Shown here: in pieces, positions 44,672-57,444 of the stretch | Numbering within the stretch: the stretch's first letter is position 1 | Layout of the letters: each line of letters opens with the position of its first letter | Assembly: GCF_039555335.1 (NCBI RefSeq) | Contig: NC_092628.1 | Span: forward strand, 62,044,235-62,108,234 | Length of the DNA: 64,000 nt | Reading direction: 5' to 3' | DNA from: Amphiura filiformis | Taxonomy: Eukaryota > Echinodermata > Ophiuroidea > Amphilepidida > Amphiuridae | Made by a program: the position numbers and the translations under genes | The notes under the pieces: generated by a model | Database searches by the model: none | What the model was told of the DNA's origin: nothing | What the model saw: the letters and a program-made list of their open reading frames with translations, nothing else

Positions 44672-46106
44672 CGAGGGGCGGTCAATAAGTTCGTAGAACA
44701 AGGTACTTGAGAGAGTACTAGCCAAATTATTTCTATCTCACTTTTGAACATGGTCATTGCATACCTTAATACACCCATCTCAATTTTTCTTGAAACACTC
44801 TATGTCATCTAAATGGAAGTCTTCCGATTGCTCCATGAGCCATTCTTCAGTGAAGGCTCACCAGCATTGATCACCATCAAACCTGTTATTATGAAGGTAG
44901 GACTTAAAATTCTAAAATATGTTTCGCTAACTGGGGCCATGCCTAGACCACAATATGGTTGTTTTAGTTATCTGACCTCTCTGTCGTGAATGGCAGCTTG
45001 ACAAACTGAGAATGATGCACAGGACGCAATCCGAGAACAGACCCATTCCTACCATCAACCTTCTTCACTTGATGGCTTGCCTCAATTTTGCTATCAAAAT
45101 TGTATGATATGCGCCTATTATTATACTTTCATTTGGCAAATGATCTGTCATCAAAACTCTCCCTGAATCTCATAAAACAGCGATGAAGACCTTGACCTAT
45201 GTAACCGAGTGATGATCTTCTTAGGGGTGGGGAATCCAGGTGATGGAATCTCATCTTTCTTGTTTGATTCTTTATTTATTACCAATGTCACTGTAGCAGC
45301 CCGTATATCATTAATGGTGACGTCAGCAAGTCTTTTGGACCTTGGATGATCTCAGGCCTCTAAATAAGAAGTAAAATCTAAGGGTCCTCTGGACCCTTGC
45401 CTTTGAAATTTCAAGTGTCCACACCAATTTTCAAGGGTCCGGCCGAGAACCCATGCTTTGAAATTTTAATAGAGAGAATTAGCTACGGCGATCACGTATA
45501 TTGTAGACAATTGAAAACCAGGGTTGAAAACTTGATAGAAATCTAAAATGAAAGTGTACCCAGGGAGCTATTACGCGAACCAGGACCTATTATGTGAACC
45601 AGATTATCCAGTGGAACAACAAAACTATGATTTTCTGCTCTTTGCTTTGGTTCAACTTTTACGGGTCACGCGGACCCGTACCGTAGGAAATTGAAGGGTC
45701 CGCGCCTACTTTCACGGGTATTTGACGCAAGGACGCGCCTTATTTCGAGCGCTGGATGATCTTCAAGGACGCTCATTCCATTCTTGAACTCTAAGAACCA
45801 TTTCGTTGCTATTGAATATCAAGGACTTCATTACCATTTACAGCAACTGTACATTGTTAAATTTCATTTGAGTTGTCGCTACCGTCCGGAGAAATTTCCA
45901 TGATGACCCTGTATTCACTTCTGGTAGTACCTGTGAATTCATGGAGGTAGGCTTCCTCTGAAGAGTGTCCTGCCCATATACAGTGATGCAAAAATCTAAT
46001 ATTTTTGCAGTAATGTTTTGAAGGAACAAGCTTTCAAATGAGACCAAACTCAATACCGTGCGACAAAGTAGCATACCGAGTTCTACGAACTTTTTGACCG
46101 CCCTCG
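44672..46106 (-). mobile_element. Degenerate mariner element
   Basis: Flanked by TA (44670-44671, 46107-46108). TIRs CGAGGGGCGGTCAATAAGTT and, in complement, CGAGGGCGGTCAAAAAGTTC continue as CGTAGAAC. These are classic mariner termini and the 1,435-bp span (about 1,035 without the nested insert) suits a mariner with internal loss. The minus strand shows transposase shreds (a VLEDHPAL-like stretch near 45760-45790, corresponding to the HTH linker) with many stops. Inserted in the duplicated 5' flank of the GPCR pseudogene. Confidence 0.85.
45353..45752. mobile_element. MITE nested in the mariner, 10-bp TSD
   Basis: TGGATGATCT at 45343-45352 and 45753-45762 flanks 400 bp whose ends carry CTCTAAATAAG and, in complement, CTCGAAATAAG. 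Inner GGGTCCTCTGGACCC / CGCGGACCCG pieces. A 9-10 bp TSD suggests a MULE-type helper. Confidence 0.8.
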
Positions 46107-46108
46107 TA

Positions 46109-46460
46109 TTTGGATATGAGGATAATACCCAGCTTGCCCTGTAGGTTTTTCTAATGGAAAGTACAATATTGAGACTCATAAAACAGAAAGAGATATTCAC
46201 ATCATTTTTGAGGCGTAAGTGTGTCTGAATGGGATGTTACAGTTGTCATGGGTCCTGAAGATATTTTGACATCTGATCCGATACTGGCAAATGCAATTAC
46301 GAAAGCAAACACGAATATTGAACTTGTAACAAAAATCTTATTGAAATGTCAACATGGTCAAAGTACTAGCTAATTTGATTAATAATATAAGTTAATAATT
46401 TTTTAAGCACAAGATTCTTAGAGTACGTTCTACTTCGGATAAATGTTTATTCATGTCATT
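46109..46460 (-). repeat. Duplicated 5' flank of the GPCR
   Basis: Continues the match to 62396-62690 after the mariner (GGATATGAGGATAA, CCCAGCTTGCC, CATCTGATCCGATACTGGCA, GCAAACACGAATATTGAA). Shows that the duplication covered the receptor and at least 300 bp upstream. Confidence 0.85.
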
Positions 46461-47401
46461 TTAACACATCTATTTTTTTATTAATCAAGTATTAAAACAT
46501 GTAAAACTAGAGCGGTTCTCGGCTTTCGCGGTTCTCGGCATTCGCGGTTCTCGGTAGTGTGGGTTGGTCCGTATGTGACGTTTCTGTTCAGAACCTTGTG
46601 TGACCCTTCCCCCCCAGAAAAAAATCATCCGCCACCACAAGGGCCTTGTAAATGCAACTGGTGAGACAGAGCCTCGAATGACGTTTGTGTTTTCAGTCTG
46701 ATTTCAGTTCCCTAACAGGTACAAAGTTTACGCATTATCATTAGGCCTACCAAGTATTGTATGTCCTATAATCTCTTATGTATGACATGGATCTTTACCA
46801 TGATTGTGCAAGCCAAAAAATATCATTTCAATACCCCAAACATGCGTTAAAAAAAAAGACCATGTTTTACACATGCAACCTCAAGTTTAGACATATAATT
46901 TAATTTTCCCTAAACCCTCATGCACGGGAAAAATCATGCCGCCACCATTGGTTATGACAAGGGCCTTTTAGGGTGCACACCAGTAAATAAGCCCCACTGA
47001 CTTTCTGTACAGACAGGGGCCGGGAAAACAACTCAGTTCTTCAAAACTTCCCTTTCTGCAAGCAGAAGGTCAGATGACGACATCCATTGTAAAAATTAAT
47101 ATATGGATTTCAGGATTTTTTTTTCCAGAAATATTGTAAAAAGTTCAACCTATAACCCATACAGCTAACGCCACCTCACAAACAGCTTGGTGTTTCTGAA
47201 ATGTAACACATTTTGAAAGTCGTCATAAAAAGTCGGATCCTGCTAAATTTACACAGACAATCTAATTTACAGGCCTAAATGATGATTAAATATGAATCAG
47301 GGCCTAATAGTTGCCTTTTAAGCCTTTTCTAATGTATTACATTAAGTCATATTGCACATTTCCTCGTTTCAAATACTGTTTTTTCCCTTCCAGGGTGTAG
47401 C
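46461..47401. other. Intergenic, short GCGGTTCTCGG repeats, no gene
   Basis: 46512-46555 has three units of GCGGTTCTCGG (CTTTC/CATTC spacers), reminiscent of CGAGAACCGC at 20858-20890. The rest includes CCCCCAGAAAAAAAT fragments related to 54600. No coding sequence. Confidence 0.45.
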
Positions 47402-47700
47402 TAGACTTCTCCGTACTCCACTTGCCAATTGTGCTTCTGGCTATTGCATTTAAGCTTAAAACTCTGATTATTATTTGTGCACAATTGATAGATTTTCACA
47501 TCTAATCTTTTCAGTCACCGTACGCCCTCTGTTTGTTAGCTTCCCAAGTGGACTACTGACTTTGGATTGCGGATAACTTTTTAACACGGGATTCTATGGA
47601 GAGTTAGGCCAATTTCTGGCCTAACTAAAATTGGTCATGATGTAATGCATCTTTAAATGAATCTGGCTTGTGATTGGTCCCCAGATATCGTTATTGATTG
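47402..47700 (-). mobile_element. Partial copy of the 801-bp TAGACT element
   Basis: Reverse complement of about 9500-9786: CCACTTGCC, TTAAGCTTAAA, TTGATAGATTTTCACATCTA, GTTAGCTTCCCAAGTGGACT, GGCCAATTTCTGGCCTAACT. It starts with TAGACTTCTCC, the element's terminus, and fades after about 47700. Confidence 0.8.
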
Positions 47701-48160
47701 AACAAATTCATCAGGATCGGTAGAGTAAACTAGTAAACCAGAGTTCGTAGTATCTGATCCAAGAAAATGCACTTACTGTGTACGTTTCAACAACCACTGT
47801 TGTCTTTGTCAACACTTGATGAGGAGTGACTGCAATCTACTGACAACCAACGCTAGAGGGATATGTAAAATCAGGCGGTTTTTGGCGATTTTAGCCATTA
47901 AGCCCCCCCCACCGCATAAATCTGAAAGCCCCTCTGAGCCCCCTCCTGGAGACGCTATTGCAAAATCAATGGAGAGAAACTATACTACCTTGTTTCTTAA
48001 TAAAATGTAACGGGGTACATCAGGCAACTATGAGAGCCAAAAAGGCCTCAAATTGAGCAAAGAAAGACATTAATTTTCACGTGCATTTCAACCAAGACGC
48101 TTCATTAGTGGTGTTCGCCCTTAATGTCATATTATCATGACCGTTTTATTTTGTTTTATG
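47701..48160. other. Intergenic, no gene seen
   Basis: No motif recognised; a 64-codon proline-rich open frame at 47816-48010 has no support. Confidence 0.4.
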
Positions 48161-48812
48161 TTAAGGGCTGGGGTATGAACGTTTGGACAGTATTTATTGT
48201 GGGACATTAGAGCACATCAGACATATCGAATTGCATTCTGAATACTAAGAATGTCCTGATATCAAATAATTTTGATTTTTGAAATTCGCAATGTAATACA
48301 CATTTTATGACAAATCATTAAAATTGATATTTTTGATATATAACAGTCCTCGAAGTAAATTTTATAAATTTAATGATACATTCTTTAAGTATATGTAGCT
48401 GGGAGGAAAGGCCGACGATCAATTGAAAATTTTGACCTTTCGTATTGAAGATATGGATTTCCCAAAAAAAATAGGTCTTTTGGGAAATAAAATCCATATC
48501 TTCAATATGAAAGGTCAAAATTTTCAATTGATCGTCGGCTTTTCCTCCCAGCTACATACACTTTAAGAATATGTCATTAGATTTATAAAATTTACTTCGA
48601 GGACTGTTATATATCAAAAATTTGAAAAATATCAAATTTTAATAATTTGTCATAAAATTTGCATTATATCGTGAATTTCAAAAAATGAAAATTATTTGAC
48701 ATGAGAAAGACATTCTTCGTATTCAGAATGCAATTCGATATGTCTGATGTGCTCTCATTTCCCACAAAAAATACTGTCGAAACGCTCAAAACGCTCATTC
48801 CAGATCCCTTAA
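48161..48812. mobile_element. Palindromic TTAA MITE, copy 2 (complete)
   Basis: TTAA at both ends; left TTAAGGGCTGGGGTATGAAC, right complement TTAAGGGATCTGGAATGAGC. The two ends differ while the inner 300-bp halves mirror each other around about 48480. No ORF beyond 69 codons. Confidence 0.88.
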
Positions 48813-49584
48813 GTATATGTCATATTACATGTTTCACATTTGTACGATTTTAAATAATTCTTTATCATGTTTATAGGACATGCTCTGTTATATTTTTATA
48901 TCCTCTTTTCATTCTTGAAAAGATAGATCATGCTTTTATTTCACCCATTGGGTATTTCTTTATTAATTTGTGTAATTATATGGCGATTTCAAGTGGGATA
49001 ATAACTCCTGGATGACGTAAGCATAATGTTGATAGATTTAAATATTATTATAAATAGGCACTTAATAATAATGATATTGAAATAAATTGATAAATAGATA
49101 AATTAATAGATAAATAAATAAAAGATATATAAGCCTAGATAAATAATAAATAAATGATAAACTAGGAGTAAATTGCAAACATTAAATATCTTAGAGCAAA
49201 TGAGCATTTAATAAGTTTTTGCGACAAATATTTTGCCCTTCTTGTACGTTTTATCATTATTTTATCTTTTACTAATTTTTTTTGGGACATGCTCGCTTAT
49301 TTATTTTTTATGTGTTCCTCTTATCATTTGTGAAGTATTTCTTTATTTTTGTTTTAGTACAAGTGATCACTGAGTATGTTTAACTGTGGAAATATCGGTA
49401 GATAAGGTGTTTTTTTTATTTCACCTTTGAGTATTATTTATAAGTGTATCAACATACATTTCACATGTCATGATTTTTCATTGTTTTATTTTAAAGCAAT
49501 TCTTTATTGGGGTGCATGCTCTCATATATTAGGTGGTTTTTTTTTTCATGTTCCTCAGGCTCTTGTCATTCTTGATAGATGGCT
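48813..49584. other. AT-rich intergenic, no gene seen
   Basis: Contains runs of AATAAATA/GATAAATA-type simple sequence around 49070-49165 and recurring TTCATGTTCCTC / GGGGTGCATGCTCTC phrases that herald the next repeat. Confidence 0.45.
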
Positions 49585-50630
49585 GTTTATTTATGTCGCG
49601 TGTTAAGTATTTTTTTAATTTTTGGTCGAAGTGTATAATTATCATCAGACACATGTCACATTTTATGTATGATTTTGCATTATTTAATTTCAAATTATAT
49701 AATTTTTTAAACGTACTAACGTAGTTCTTTATTTTTGTTTCTGTGAATATCATCCGAAAAGTAGGCCTCCTGCACATTATGATTTTGCCTTGCTTTATTT
49801 AACTCTTTACTGGGGTGCATGCTCTCTGCTGGTTTTTTTCATGTTCCTCTTATCATTATTGACAAGATAGCACCTGCTGTACGCTGTTTATTTATTTCGC
49901 CCTAAATTATTTCTTTACTTGTGTTTTTAGATTTTGAAGTTTATATTATATCATGATAGCACACGCTATGTTTTTATACCAACCGCGTTTTCTTTTTGAA
50001 AACAGTTCTTGTTTCAAATCCTGGTCCGCAATGTCAACATTCAGTTCGTTCATAAAATATGGCTATTTATTTATGTCGCGTGTTAAGTAGTTCTTTATTT
50101 TTTGCTCGAAGTGTATAAATATCATCAGACACCTGTCAAATTTTTATGTATGATTGTTCATTATCTAATCTTAAAATATATAATTCTTTAAACTTATTTC
50201 TTTTTTTCTGTTTCAGTGAATATCATCCGAAAAGTAGGCCTCTACACATTATGATTTTCCTTGTTTTCTTTACTTTTGTTTTTAGATCTTTAGTTCTTTA
50301 TTTTTGTTTCTGTGAATATCATCCGAAAAGTAGGCCTTCTGCACATTATGATTTTTCCTTGCTTTATTTAACTCTTTACTGGGGTGCATGACTGCATGCT
50401 CTCTGCTGGTTTTTTTCATGTTCCTCTTATCATTATTGACAAGATAGCACCTGCTGTACGCTGTTTATTTATTTCGCCCTAAATTATTTCTTTACTTTTG
50501 TTTTTAGATTTTGAAGTTGATATCATGATATCACACGCTATGTTTTATACCAACCGCATTGTCTGGTTAAAGACAGTTCTTGTTTTAAATCCTGAATACA
50601 ATGTCAACATTCAGTTCGTTCACCTCACAA
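49585..50630 (+). repeat. Two imperfect tandem units of about 480-570 bp
   Basis: Unit 1 begins TATTTATGTCGCGTGTTAAG at about 49591 and unit 2 with the same phrase at about 50068. Both run through GTATAAATATCATCAGACAC, CATCCGAAAAGTAGGCCT, GCACCTGCTGTACGCTGTTT and end in AATGTCAACATTCAGTTCGT. Unit 2 has an extra internal duplication of the CATCCGAAAAGTAGGCCT segment (50222 and 50320). Confidence 0.85.
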
Positions 50631-51419
50631 TGCGGTGCGATGTTATATAACTGTATATATTGCAGGGTTGCCAAACCCGCGATGTAATAGGCCTAGGTCA
50701 ATAGGATGAGTTTTGAAGATTTTCCTCGCGACATTTTTCTGACACCAATTGATGGTTAAGAAAAATATTGCATGACTTCTCAACATTGGCTTACGCGACT
50801 TCTGGTAGTTTTTTTATCTCATAGAAACCAACGGTTGATAAAAAAATATTGGGCGACTTTTCAATGATTTGACCCGCGGTTTGCCCTCATTTGTTTGGCA
50901 ACCGTGGTCTGTGTTAAGTGAATATATTTCGGTAAGAAAATAATTATCATAGACCATGTAGACAGAACGGACAATAGTCATAGGCGCTCTCCTCCATTTT
51001 GAGAAATATACTTTTACACACACACTACATTTATAATTAAAATGATCAGCCTTAAAGTTTTACCTTTTAGTGGGTTAAGCCAAACCGAAATATAAATCAA
51101 CACTTCTGGCACTGATTGGTTTCCGTAGTTGTTATATGGAATACGAGCTGTCTGTAGCTACAAAATTGTCTGCAAATCGGCTTTTGCCGGGCCTCTCTTT
51201 TTCGGCGTTTTTCTCATTAAATTAGGGTCCCGTTCAAATAAAAAATAAACTGGTGTCCAGATGTAATCACAGTTAACACACCAGGAAAATTATAGAATAT
51301 ACAACAACCTAGTTACACCTGTAGACTGCGAACAAACATGCACCTGGCCAGACCTGGCCGTAAAACAAAGTGTTCTCCCTACGGATACCCTTAAGGGTCA
51401 CACAATAATAAGCGTCTGC
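50631..51419. other. Intergenic, no gene seen
   Basis: 50705-50900 has two similar GATTTTCCTCGCGACATTTT / AATATTGGGCGACTTTTCAA segments. Nothing coding. Confidence 0.4.
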
Positions 51420-53060
51420 AACAAGCTTTATGTTGTAAATAAACTCAACACGCAAAAAAGTCCGCACTTATACCCATCCACACCAAAACCCGATCTTGAT
51501 ATGACAATTTGATTGACAAGGTCGTGTGCAGAATCTTGTTAGCTCCAATTCATCATGCACACAACGCAGGGGCACTCACAATAGGCAGTTGAACCCTACT
51601 GGTAGCGCTGTGCTGTAGCTATACGAGATGAACTAGTTAGCGTCATATATGAAAAAGTATAAAAGCTATGATTTTAGTACTTTCTCTATGTTTCAATTAC
51701 TTATTCTTTTCAAAATATCTGAATTTTCAACCCGGTACAAGCTTTAATAACGGGAGATCATACATTTTTATGAGAAAGAAATATACCATCTACTAGTACT
51801 AGTATATCCAAACTCCCGTGTTATTCCAATGCACATTTTGCTTCACCGGGCCGCCCTGGCTTGGTCACATTTGCAAGAGGCGTGTCACGAAACCGTAATA
51901 GGTACAAATTTAGTACTTTCTCTCAATCAAGTATGGTTTATTCTCTACATGTCAATCGTTAAATCATTAGCATAGTCCTTATAATAACGGTGGAGCGCCT
52001 TGATAAGTAAATGACAGCAAACCAGTGAAAAATAGCCCAAAACTCAGTCAGTGGAGCTCCGACCGTACATGTCAATAGCTTCATTATCAATTGGATTAGT
52101 CGACCGTAGCGGACAATTCGATCGCTCATTGGATTAATATTATCACGTGGTAATAAATTTGCGTTGGACAATCGATTACTATAATGGTCACTATAAGGTC
52201 ACGGTGAATTTGCCGTGGACATAAGTGCACTATGTGCTTTGTGAGTTGTATGTTGCTATCCTGGTTTGGGGATTTGGTGAGCTAAAAAGGGGAGTAGCAA
52301 CGATGTGCTGGGCAAACTTTCGGACAATCCATTATGCAATTAGTAACATCTCAAATATACCGCACGTACTTTATCCTGACTATCTGGCCTATCAATCACG
52401 TTAATGGATAAAAGTGTCCCATTATCACTTAATATTGTATAGTATCTCAACACTACATTGTAGGTAAAATACCACTAATTATGTATTACACGGGTTTCAT
52501 ATTCAGAGCTCTCACAGTTAAATGCTACTAATATCAGGTGAAACTATATGATTTATTTGCCAAATGATCAAAAACTCAACATAGGTTGACCTGAGACTTT
52601 TTTTGTTTTAACGCACTGAACCGTAAACACCTTAAAATGGCAGTGCGCCCTCGAAGCTGAAAGCCGTGCGTATGAATTTTGGTACATTACAACAAAAATG
52701 TCATATAATGAGAGAAAATATACCATTTTGAAGCATCAAACCCTAAAAAGTACTTTTTTGGCTATATAATATGATCAATTTCAGCGATTTTGATGCAGTC
52801 TTTTCAGATGCCATGCAAACAAATAGTTATTCGTCGTATTTCCATGTATCGCCCTGGCCTATTAGTGGTATATAACCTTAAACAGTTGTTACATTACGAG
52901 GTGAACATACTTTCTAAGGAAATTAGGATTATGGCTAGGTTTTAGGGTTAGGATTATTTTGTATTATGATTACCGTATATCTAAGCATATCTGGGCATTA
53001 TAAAGATAGCATGAAACTATCATCCTAGATCCTGTAGAGACTGTCGCGCAGACTGGTTTG
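51420..53060. repeat. Segmental duplication partner of 62800-63980
   Basis: 51420-51530 matches 62800-62910 (CAACAAGCTTTATGTTG, CCAAAACCYGATCTTG, ATGACAATTTGATTGA), 52235-52440 matches 62940-63145 (GCTGGGCAAACTTTCGGACA, TATCCTGACTATCTGGCCTA), and 52870-53050 matches 63780-63980 (GGATTATGGCTAGGTTTTAG, CATCCTGTAGAGACTG). Extra sequence lies in this copy at 51530-52230 and 52450-52860. No ORF over 70 codons. Confidence 0.85.
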
Positions 53061-53599
53061 CGTCCGCTATTTTAATAGCTAAAAATCTCCTTACTGCTGG
53101 TTCGAGGTCAGATAGCAGGAATATGCCACGCAGAGAGAGCATTCCGCTGTCCACATGGACTGTATATGGTAGATCTTTGATGGTTAACCATGGTTGATTG
53201 TGACATCGTGTGATCTTACAGCCCGCTAAAGCTCAGGATTTGGGGTTTATGTGCAGCATTAGCTGGCACAGTAGTTCCGGTGCCTCCTTGTTAATGTAGA
53301 AAATACGATGTTGCTGCCCAAACTGTCGGATAGCGGGTACTCACCTTCGGGTAGTCCGATGATGTGCTTAGCTCTGTTTAGGATAGAATCAAACTGATCG
53401 CGTTAGGAGGGTTTGCGCTAAAATATGCAGTGCCAACATACTCCGTCTAGCGTGTCATAGTCTTGTAGATAATGGCTCTATGGGCAGATGGATAGGAACG
53501 ATGCTCGATGGGAACAGCACTTCAAAAACTAGCCTTATTGTCTTTCTCCAGCCTTATTGTTGAGCTCAAGATGCCTACCCTTCAAAATGTTTGACACGA
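53061..53599. other. Intergenic, possible decayed LINE, no gene
   Basis: 53100-53540 reads like degenerate retroelement coding sequence on the minus strand (GC-richer, codon-like), but stops break every frame. Not assigned. Confidence 0.3.
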
Positions 53600-54265
53600 T
53601 TAAGGGATCCAAAATGAGCGTTTATTGCGTTTCGACAGTATTTTTTGTGGGACATGAGAGTACCTCAGACCTATCGAATTGCATTCTGAATACGAAGCAT
53701 GTCTTTCTGATATCAAATAATTTTCATTTTTTTAAATCACAATATAATACAAATTTTATGACAAATTATAAAAATTTGATATTTTTCAAATTTTTGATAT
53801 ATAACAGTCCTCGAAGTAAATTATATAAATCTAATGATATATTCTTAAAGTGTATGTAGCAGGGACGAAAAGCCGACGGTCAATTGAAAATTTTGACCTT
53901 TCATATTGATGATATGGATTTTTTCCCAAAAAGACCTAATTTTTTTTGGTGTTTTGGGAAAAAAATCCATATCTTTAATACGAAACGTCAAAATTTTCAA
54001 TTGATCGTCGGCTTTTCATCCCACCTACATACACTTTAAGTATAAATCATCAGATTTATAAAGTTTACTTCAAGTACTGTTAAATATCAAAAATATCAAT
54101 TTTAATGATTTGCCATAAAATGTGTATTAAATTGCGAATTTCAAAAATCAAAATTATTTGATATCGGAATGACATTCTTCATATTCAGAATGCAATTCGA
54201 TATGTCTGATGTGCTCTAATGTCCCAAAATAAATACTGTCCAAACGTTCATACCCCAGCCCTTAA
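53600..54265. mobile_element. Palindromic TTAA MITE, copy 3 (complete)
   Basis: TTAA 53600-53603 and 54262-54265. Left TTAAGGGATCCAAAATGAGC, right complement TTAAGGGCTGGGGTATGAAC, i.e. the opposite orientation to copy 2. Mirror halves centre at about 53945. Confidence 0.9.
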
Positions 54266-54534
54266 AGCTGTTTAAAAAAAGGGTGAGCCACACAGATATT
54301 TTTTTATTAAATCAACTCCCGCTGACCGTTTTTAAAAGGGACAAGAACATAAGCGACCAGCTCGTATTGTGGAAAACTAGTCAGAAGTGTTTAGTATTTA
54401 GCGCTGAGAACCGCACCACTGAGCCGTTGGCCCGAATACTGATAGCTTTTTTTAAACCCTACCAATAGATGCTGCAGTCCGTTGCAGTCCATTGCACAGG
54501 ACCACCATTTTATATGATAGTAAAGACTATCTAC

Positions 54535-54692
54535 CAGTGGCGGCGCCACGGGCGGGTGGTGGCAAATGTCCCCGTCAGAACTTGTGACCCCTGTTACCCC
54601 CAGAAAAAAAAAATTCGGTGATTCCCCCCCCCACCTAAAAATCACTTTGCCCCCTTATATCCCACCGAAAAAAATTCCTGCCGCCCCCACTG
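54535..54692. mobile_element. Short CAGTGGCG-ended MITE
   Basis: Ends CAGTGGCGGCGCCAC and, in complement, CAGTGGGGGCGGCAGG. 158 bp, C-rich. ATCTAC lies next to the left end and 2 bp beyond the right end, so the TSD is not clean. Confidence 0.55.
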
Positions 54693-55833
54693 GCATCTAC
54701 AAATCTGGATCGTGCAGAAACACTATAGAGATTGAACAACCAGTTCCAAAGGTATGAGCAATTAAAGAGTTTCCAAAACAACAGGAAATAAAAGGAAATA
54801 TTTCCTTTGACATGGCTATATCTCAAAATCAATATTTCCGAGTTCCGACTGATTTTGCTTGATCGCATCACAAATGAGAAAGCTCACGATCTCATGGAAA
54901 GCTGAGAGGGGGTGCGAGAATCAGGGAGTGCCCGCTCTTGAAATGCATGAATTTTACAAGGCCCTGGGTACTTGAGCACCGAAATTGGTTCTGGAGCCAC
55001 TGGGTTACACCGGAGCCACACCGAATAGTGTGTCTACCCGGAGTAAGGGGCTGTGAAATAATTTCTGTCCCTCAGAGGTGGGATAACTTCAAAATAGCAT
55101 GTCAAAAATACTTGAACCCCCACCCTCTCGATGTGTCTCCTTCCTTTTTACTGGCTTGATTTCTGTACAAAATCAAAGCATAAGTGCACATTTCTTGTTG
55201 ATGTATGTCGTTTTGAGTCTTATTATTACAATAAAATAATTGTTTAATATTGCAATCAAATTGAATGGAGAGAAATTCGGATAGATGGTATTGTAGGTAT
55301 AGTAGACTGGTAGATACTTGGAATCCGGAAATGTGTTGTAAAAGAAAAGTATTGTATTGTTTTGGTGTAATATGCCCAGATGTTTAACTGTAGTTTATTT
55401 ATTATGTTTGTAGGTTTGTATGTCAAATTTGGTCTTTAAATAAGTACTAGTTTTTTTATGCATATACACTGTATGTTTGCTGTCGGTCGCTGAGTTATAA
55501 CGTTCAAAATTGTTTGGAGACTTTTGGAACACCCTGTACATGTGTACCTTGTAAATATTATATGCTGCAAATATTTTTGGGAATACTAAAATAAGAACGA
55601 CGCTATCAGCCTAAGTAAATTCAATTGTTTGACCGACAGGCATTTCATTAGAACTAGGTCATATATTTTATAGAAGCCGGAATTTCATCACATGTAGGCC
55701 TACCATTTTATTTATACGTGAAAATTTGTATTTTGCTACTACACTAGTGGTTATATATCAACTATTGAAAGAAAATGCATGTACACGTGAAAAATCTTGT
55801 GGCTCTCAGTTTGACATTTTTTTTATCATTGAG
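54693..55833. other. Intergenic / possible first intron of the UNC93A-like gene
   Basis: 54790-54870 carries one end of the TGCGATCAA MITE. No sequence resembling the N-terminal first transmembrane exon of UNC93 proteins was found here, so the 5' exon is either short, diverged or further upstream. Confidence 0.4.
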
Positions 55834-56612
55834 TCGGCATACATGTCGTTGCAGAATCTTGCCAGTAGTCTATATGCCACCGGTGGCTTAGGACTCGCAT
55901 CTCTTGCCACCATCTACTGCTTTTATGCCATATCATCATGTCCTGCAGCACCGGTTGTAATACGCTTTTTAGGGACAAAATGGGCAATTGTTGCGGCATG
56001 CTGTACATACTGTGTTTATTTCGCTATGAACTTCTACCCAACCTATTACACTTTGATACCAGCAGCAGTTCTAATGGGCATGGGAGCCGGACCTCTGTGG
56101 TCTGCTCAAGGGACTCATCTCACTACTTCAGCTATGAACCTGGCTGATATTACATCGGAGACACACGAAGCTGTCATAAGCAGATTTAATGGAGTCTTCT
56201 TCTTGTTCTTTTTAGCTAGCCAAATTCCAGGAAACCTGGTGTCTTCTCTAGTTCTTTACAGTGGGGTAAATTGTGGGACGCCCAATGAAACTGATCTCAG
56301 TTTCTGTGGTGCAAACGATTGCGGTGCTGCCCCTGCTGCAAACTCTAGTGTTTCTTACACTCCGCAGGTCAAACCACTGTGTATATTCTAATTGGAACAC
56401 TTCTAGCCTGGGGTACCCTATCTATTCCAATGGCAGCGTTCTTCATGAACCCTCTCCAATCTTACTGCCCTGTTCTACCAGTTAAGAGGAGTGCACTGGA
56501 ACAGTTGAAAGCAACTTTCAGATTGGCTCTGTCACCTAGAATGTTTCTTCTTAAACCACTTATCATTTACAATGGCGTTGAATTGGGATTTGCCTACGGT
56601 GATTTCACAAAG
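55834..56612 (+). CDS. UNC93A-like membrane protein, exon A (with one frame break)
   Basis: UNC93 family members are MFS-fold multi-pass membrane proteins, involved in ion-channel regulation or receptor trafficking in studied cases. The exon opens after a T-rich acceptor (ATCATTGAG) with SAYMSLQNLASSLYATGGLG, then TKWAIVAACCTYCVYFAMNF, a loop with CGANDCGAAPAANSS, and TTVYILIGTLLAWG, ending YGDFTK at the donor AAAG|GTATGT. LQNLxSSL, ASL, LGxKWxIV, NFYPxYYTLIP, GxGAGPLWSAxGTxLT are family hallmarks. At about 56360-56372 (CCGCAGGTCAAACC) the frame shifts by 1 bp; the family is continuous across this point, so an indel is likelier than an intron. The first TM exon is missing from the model. Confidence 0.85.
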
Positions 56613-57444
56613 GTATGTTTATTTATTAATGACATCATGAAGCTCATAGTTCAATATGAATACAAGAACATGCAGAAAAGGGATGCCCCCATGTTTTGGC
56701 CTTTATGATGTGATACCAAGGGGTTCTTAACCGGAGGTTCTTAGTGGAAATGGGAGTACTGGGATGTGCAGCAAAAATTTGGTGTGCATTTTAATTATAC
56801 AGTGTAGATTCAGGCTGCATTTTCAGCCGTTTTAATTTATTGATGGTTCTCGTTTTTTGTTTAAAAAGGACGTTTTAAGCATTTCTCATTTTATCCACTT
56901 TTAATTGCGCGGTTGCCGCTTTGACTGATGCGGTGCATTGTTGCCTTCACTTTGCAAACGATTTCCTAGCAATGAAGCAATACTTTTGAGCAATTAAAAA
57001 AAAAACCAAAACACCCTTTTTACACAAGTATATGCAAATTTGAAAACTGATCTCTTGGAGAACAACCAACTGTCCTCCTGGAACAATAACATGGATCCTA
57101 AACCCCAGCCCTAAACCTAATTCAAACCCAAATCAGGGAAATCCCTTTTTCCAAGACATATATAATGTTTCATGTCATAGTAAAGGGCGCGCAATAATTC
57201 TGAACCCTGGGCCACGGGGAGGGTAATTACCTAGACGGGCCACCGGCTAGGTTCTGCTTTCTACCTGTTTCTTCTTTTCTGGCAACACATATAGACATTT
57301 TTTGCCCTAGCTCAGACATGCTTTGACCGATTTTGACCTAACTTGGTCACAACCATCATTGACCATGACCATAAATGTCACGTGACTTTTAATGTGTGAA
57401 AGTTTCTCATTTTGTAACCGAAGGATTGGTTTGTTTCCTCACAG
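56613..57444 (+). other. Intron of the UNC93A-like gene
   Basis: GTATGT donor at 56613 and TTTCCTCACAG acceptor ending at 57444. No internal feature recognised. Confidence 0.75.

Noticed and set aside
56266-56365. Short intron in the UNC93A-like exon (GTAAAT...CCGCAG)
   Set aside because: The segment encodes the family's CGAxDC loop in frame, so it is coding; an indel explains the frame change better. cDNA would decide.
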